From a bacterium (GTDB lineage Bacteria > Nitrospinota_A > UBA7883 > JACRGQ01): a DNA stretch of 8,964 nt. A program made the translations under genes and the position numbers. The notes below the pieces were generated by a model. The model worked only from the letters and a program-made list of their open reading frames with translations, made no database searches and was not told the origin of the DNA. Positions 8,108 through 8,964 of the stretch are shown here, in pieces. The DNA is taken from the NCBI GenBank assembly GCA_021815535.1, contig JAKAGL010000080.1, forward strand, positions 1 to 8,964, given 5' to 3'. Positions within the stretch are counted from its first letter, which is position 1. Each line of letters starts with the position of its first letter.

Positions 8108-8140
8108 ATCCCCCTTAGGAAAAGGGGGACACAGGGGGAT
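8108..8140. repeat. CCCCCT/AGGGGG palindromic repeat after the RSH gene
   Basis: ATCCCCCT (8108-8115) is exactly complementary to AGGGGGAT (8133-8140). A second G-run, AAGGGGG (8122-8128), is complementary to CCCCCTT (8110-8116). One C-arm can therefore pair with either of two G-arms. From memory this resembles a widespread intergenic repeat in deltaproteobacteria and related groups. It is 56 bases past the RSH stop and is followed by TTTTCCC, so it may end that transcript, though the T-run is short. Confidence 0.6.
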
Positions 8141-8147
8141 TTTCCCG

Positions 8148-8180
8148 ATGTGCACAAAAAGGACGGTTATTTGTGCACAT
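8148..8180. repeat. 11-bp perfect inverted repeat built from two TGTGCACA palindromes
   Basis: The arms ATGTGCACAAA (8148-8158) and TTTGTGCACAT (8170-8180) are perfectly complementary across an 11-base spacer. Each arm contains the self-complementary octamer TGTGCACA (8149-8156 and 8172-8179), centres 23 bases apart. The spacer AAGGACGGTTA recalls the GGACGGTT core of repeats linked to REP-associated transposases; that link is from memory. It could be a REP-type unit or a paired protein-binding site upstream of the vapBC promoter. Confidence 0.55.
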
Positions 8181-8211
8181 GGGCGGGGATATGCGCACGG
8201 CACGGTTATGG

Positions 8212-8240
8212 TTGACGGGGCGTTCCCCGTGCCTTACTAT
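8212..8240 (+). promoter_or_regulatory. Probable sigma70-type promoter of vapBC
   Basis: TTGACG (8212-8217) lies exactly 17 bases from TACTAT (8235-8240). It is 46 bases from the -10 to the preferred antitoxin start and is the clearest promoter in the window. A TATTAT at 8238-8243 is a closer -10 match, but its 20-base spacing is too long. Confidence 0.6.
8215..8230. promoter_or_regulatory. Operator-like palindrome in the vapBC promoter spacer
   Basis: ACGGGG (8215-8220) and CCCCGT (8225-8230) form a perfect 6-bp inverted repeat around CGTT. It starts in the -35 hexamer and fills most of the spacer. An outer inverted repeat, GGCACGG (8199-8205) with CCGTGCC (8227-8233), brackets the -35. AbrB-type antitoxins usually repress their own promoter through such palindromes, so this is a plausible VapB/VapBC operator. 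Confidence 0.4.
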
Positions 8241-8285
8241 TATATGAAGTAATGCAGTAATTATAAGTAGGGAAAGGTGGATGAT

Positions 8286-8531
8286 GTGGCGATAAAAACA
8301 TCAAGAATTACCTCCAAGGGGCAGACGACCATTCCGAAGGAGATACGGGCGTACCTCAAAAGCAACGTTATTGAATTTGACGTGGTTGAAGGAATGGTTG
8401 TCATCAAGCCGGTAGAGAGTGTGGGCGGCTCGTTAAGCCGCTATTCCAAAAAGCATGTGCCCTTGAAAGATGTGCGGGAAAAGGTGTGGGAAGGGGTGGC
8501 GCGTGAAAGATCCGGCAAAAAGGCTTCCTGA
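8286..8531 (+). CDS. vapB: AbrB/SpoVT-type antitoxin, VapB-like
   Basis: This 81-residue protein is the antitoxin half of a type II pair. Residues 4-45 form a swapped-hairpin AbrB (SpoVT) DNA-binding domain with the diagnostic SRITSKGQTTIPKEIR. The C-terminal stretch SRYSKKHVPLKDVREKVWEG is the likely toxin-wrapping arm. GTG 8286 is preferred because AGGTGG (8275-8280) lies 5 bases before it. GTG 8277 is in frame and would add three residues (84 in all), but its AGGG is only 4 bases away. The next frame begins 29 bases before this one ends and encodes a PIN-domain protein, as in vapBC operons. The gene is richer in A/T (for example GATAAAAACATCAAGAATT) than the genes before it, which suggests horizontal arrival. 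The VapB name rests on its partner; MazE-like antitoxins share this fold. Confidence 0.8.
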   Translation: MAIKTSRITSKGQTTIPKEIRAYLKSNVIEFDVVEGMVVIKPVESVGGSLSRYSKKHVPLKDVREKVWEGVARERSGKKAS

Positions 8532-8853
8532 TACCAACGTTATCCTTCGATACCTGCTTGCGGACGAACCGCAATATCACGAAAAGGCCGCCAGGTTTTT
8601 CGAGAAGGTAAGGACGGGCGCTGAAAAGGCGGTGATACTTGAAAGTGTGCTGGTGGAATGCGTCTACGTTTTGACGAAGTTCTACAAGGTCCCAAAAGAG
8701 GAAGCCGCCGGGAAACTACGGGACTTGATGCACTATAAGGGCATCGCCAATGCCGACCGTGCGGAGTTGGCCGAGGCCCTTTCCCTGTTTTCCCGAAAGC
8801 CGTCTCTTGGCATTGTCGATTGCATATTAAGCGCAAAGTGCGTATTCCGGTGA
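8503..8853 (+). CDS. vapC: VapC-like PIN-domain toxin, 3' end cut off by an insertion element (probable pseudogene)
   Basis: The frame encodes 116 residues from GTG 8503, which has an AAGGGGTGG site just upstream and overlaps vapB by 29 bases. VapC toxins are metal-dependent PIN-domain RNases. Visible acidic sites are D10 in LPDTNVILRYLL, E52 in VLVECVYVL and D106 in GIVDCILSAK. The protein then stops abruptly after CVFR. Relatives of this type are about 130-140 residues and end with a strand carrying a fourth acidic residue (TFD-like), which is absent here. The last native codon appears to be AAG 8836-8838; CVFR and TGA come from the IS21-like end starting at TG 8839. The remnant keeps three of four active-site acids but lacks the C-terminal strand, so it is probably inactive. 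VapB might still bind it. Confidence 0.75.
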   Translation: MKDPAKRLPDTNVILRYLLADEPQYHEKAARFFEKVRTGAEKAVILESVLVECVYVLTKFYKVPKEEAAGKLRDLMHYKGIANADRAELAEALSLFSRKPSLGIVDCILSAKCVFR

Positions 8854-8964
8854 AATCGGCCACTGATTCCGCCGAAGTCGGCCACCCATCGGAGCGTCAG
8901 CGACGCTGATTGTTCTGATTTTCCCTTGGTGGCCGTTTTTAGTCAACTTTTCGTTTGTTTTTCC
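8839..8964. mobile_element. End of an IS21-family-like insertion sequence, continuing past the window
   Basis: From TG at 8839 the sequence stops resembling vapC and shows two tandem 20-base units at 8844-8863 and 8866-8885 (ATTCCGGTGAAATCGGCCAC and ATTCCGCCGAAGTCGGCCAC). They match at 17 of 20 positions with a 22-base period. IS21 elements begin with TG, end with CA and carry such multiple near-terminal repeats as transposase sites. Read on the - strand, the unit is the GTGGCCGA-TTCACCGGAATACGCA type of end. A further GGTGGCCG at 8929-8936 fits a third partial site. A hairpin, AGCGTC-AGC-GACGCT, is at 8893-8907. No transposase coding is within the window, so the family call and orientation are unproven. 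Confidence 0.6.

Noticed and set aside
8052..8276. tRNA, small protein gene or CRISPR in the pre-vapBC gap
   Set aside because: There is no cloverleaf, no regularly spaced repeat and no start with a ribosome site. The gap holds only the palindromes and the promoter.
8470..8502. Upstream ATG at 8470 as the vapC start
   Set aside because: It adds MCGKRCGKGWR, which is vapB sequence in another frame. GTG 8503 has a good ribosome site and the usual short lead into LPDTN.
8540..8863. 107-codon - strand frame starting in the IS end and running through vapC
   Set aside because: There are no transposase or other motifs. It opposes a clear PIN-domain frame and starts within terminal repeats.

Overview
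The window looks like GC-rich chromosome from a Gram-negative bacterium. ParC and ParE both resemble the type I know from alphaproteobacteria: ParC ends with a RAQAGR segment, and ParE has NVESA, SRFKGLGEMP and LMGRD blocks. SecA carries the usual C-terminal zinc knuckle. Two kinds of short intergenic palindrome familiar from deltaproteobacteria and related phyla are also present. The phylum cannot be settled from this sequence alone.

Layout. (1) 1-2680, + strand: the 3' part of parC overlaps a complete parE, so both topoisomerase IV subunits come from one translationally coupled unit. (2) 2681-2770: a 90-base convergent gap with a decayed hairpin repeat. (3) 2771-5437, - strand: a complete secA. 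(4) 5438-5481: a 44-base AT-rich divergent gap. (5) 5482-8051, + strand: a small cupin protein whose stop overlaps the start of a bifunctional RelA/SpoT-family (RSH) (p)ppGpp synthetase/hydrolase. (6) 8052-8276: a 225-base gap holding two palindromic repeat units and a good sigma70-type promoter with an operator-like palindrome in its spacer. (7) 8286-8853: a vapBC-type toxin-antitoxin pair. The toxin frame runs into what appears to be the end of an IS21-family insertion sequence at about 8839, and that element continues beyond the window.

The first 8 kb is core housekeeping: chromosome decatenation, protein export and the stringent response. The last 0.9 kb is accessory DNA, visibly less GC-rich in the antitoxin gene and its promoter. 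The points most worth following are the vapC disruption, the cupin-RSH coupling, the layered palindromes upstream of vapBC, and a possible leaderless secA transcript. I did not find a convincing undescribed multi-gene system.
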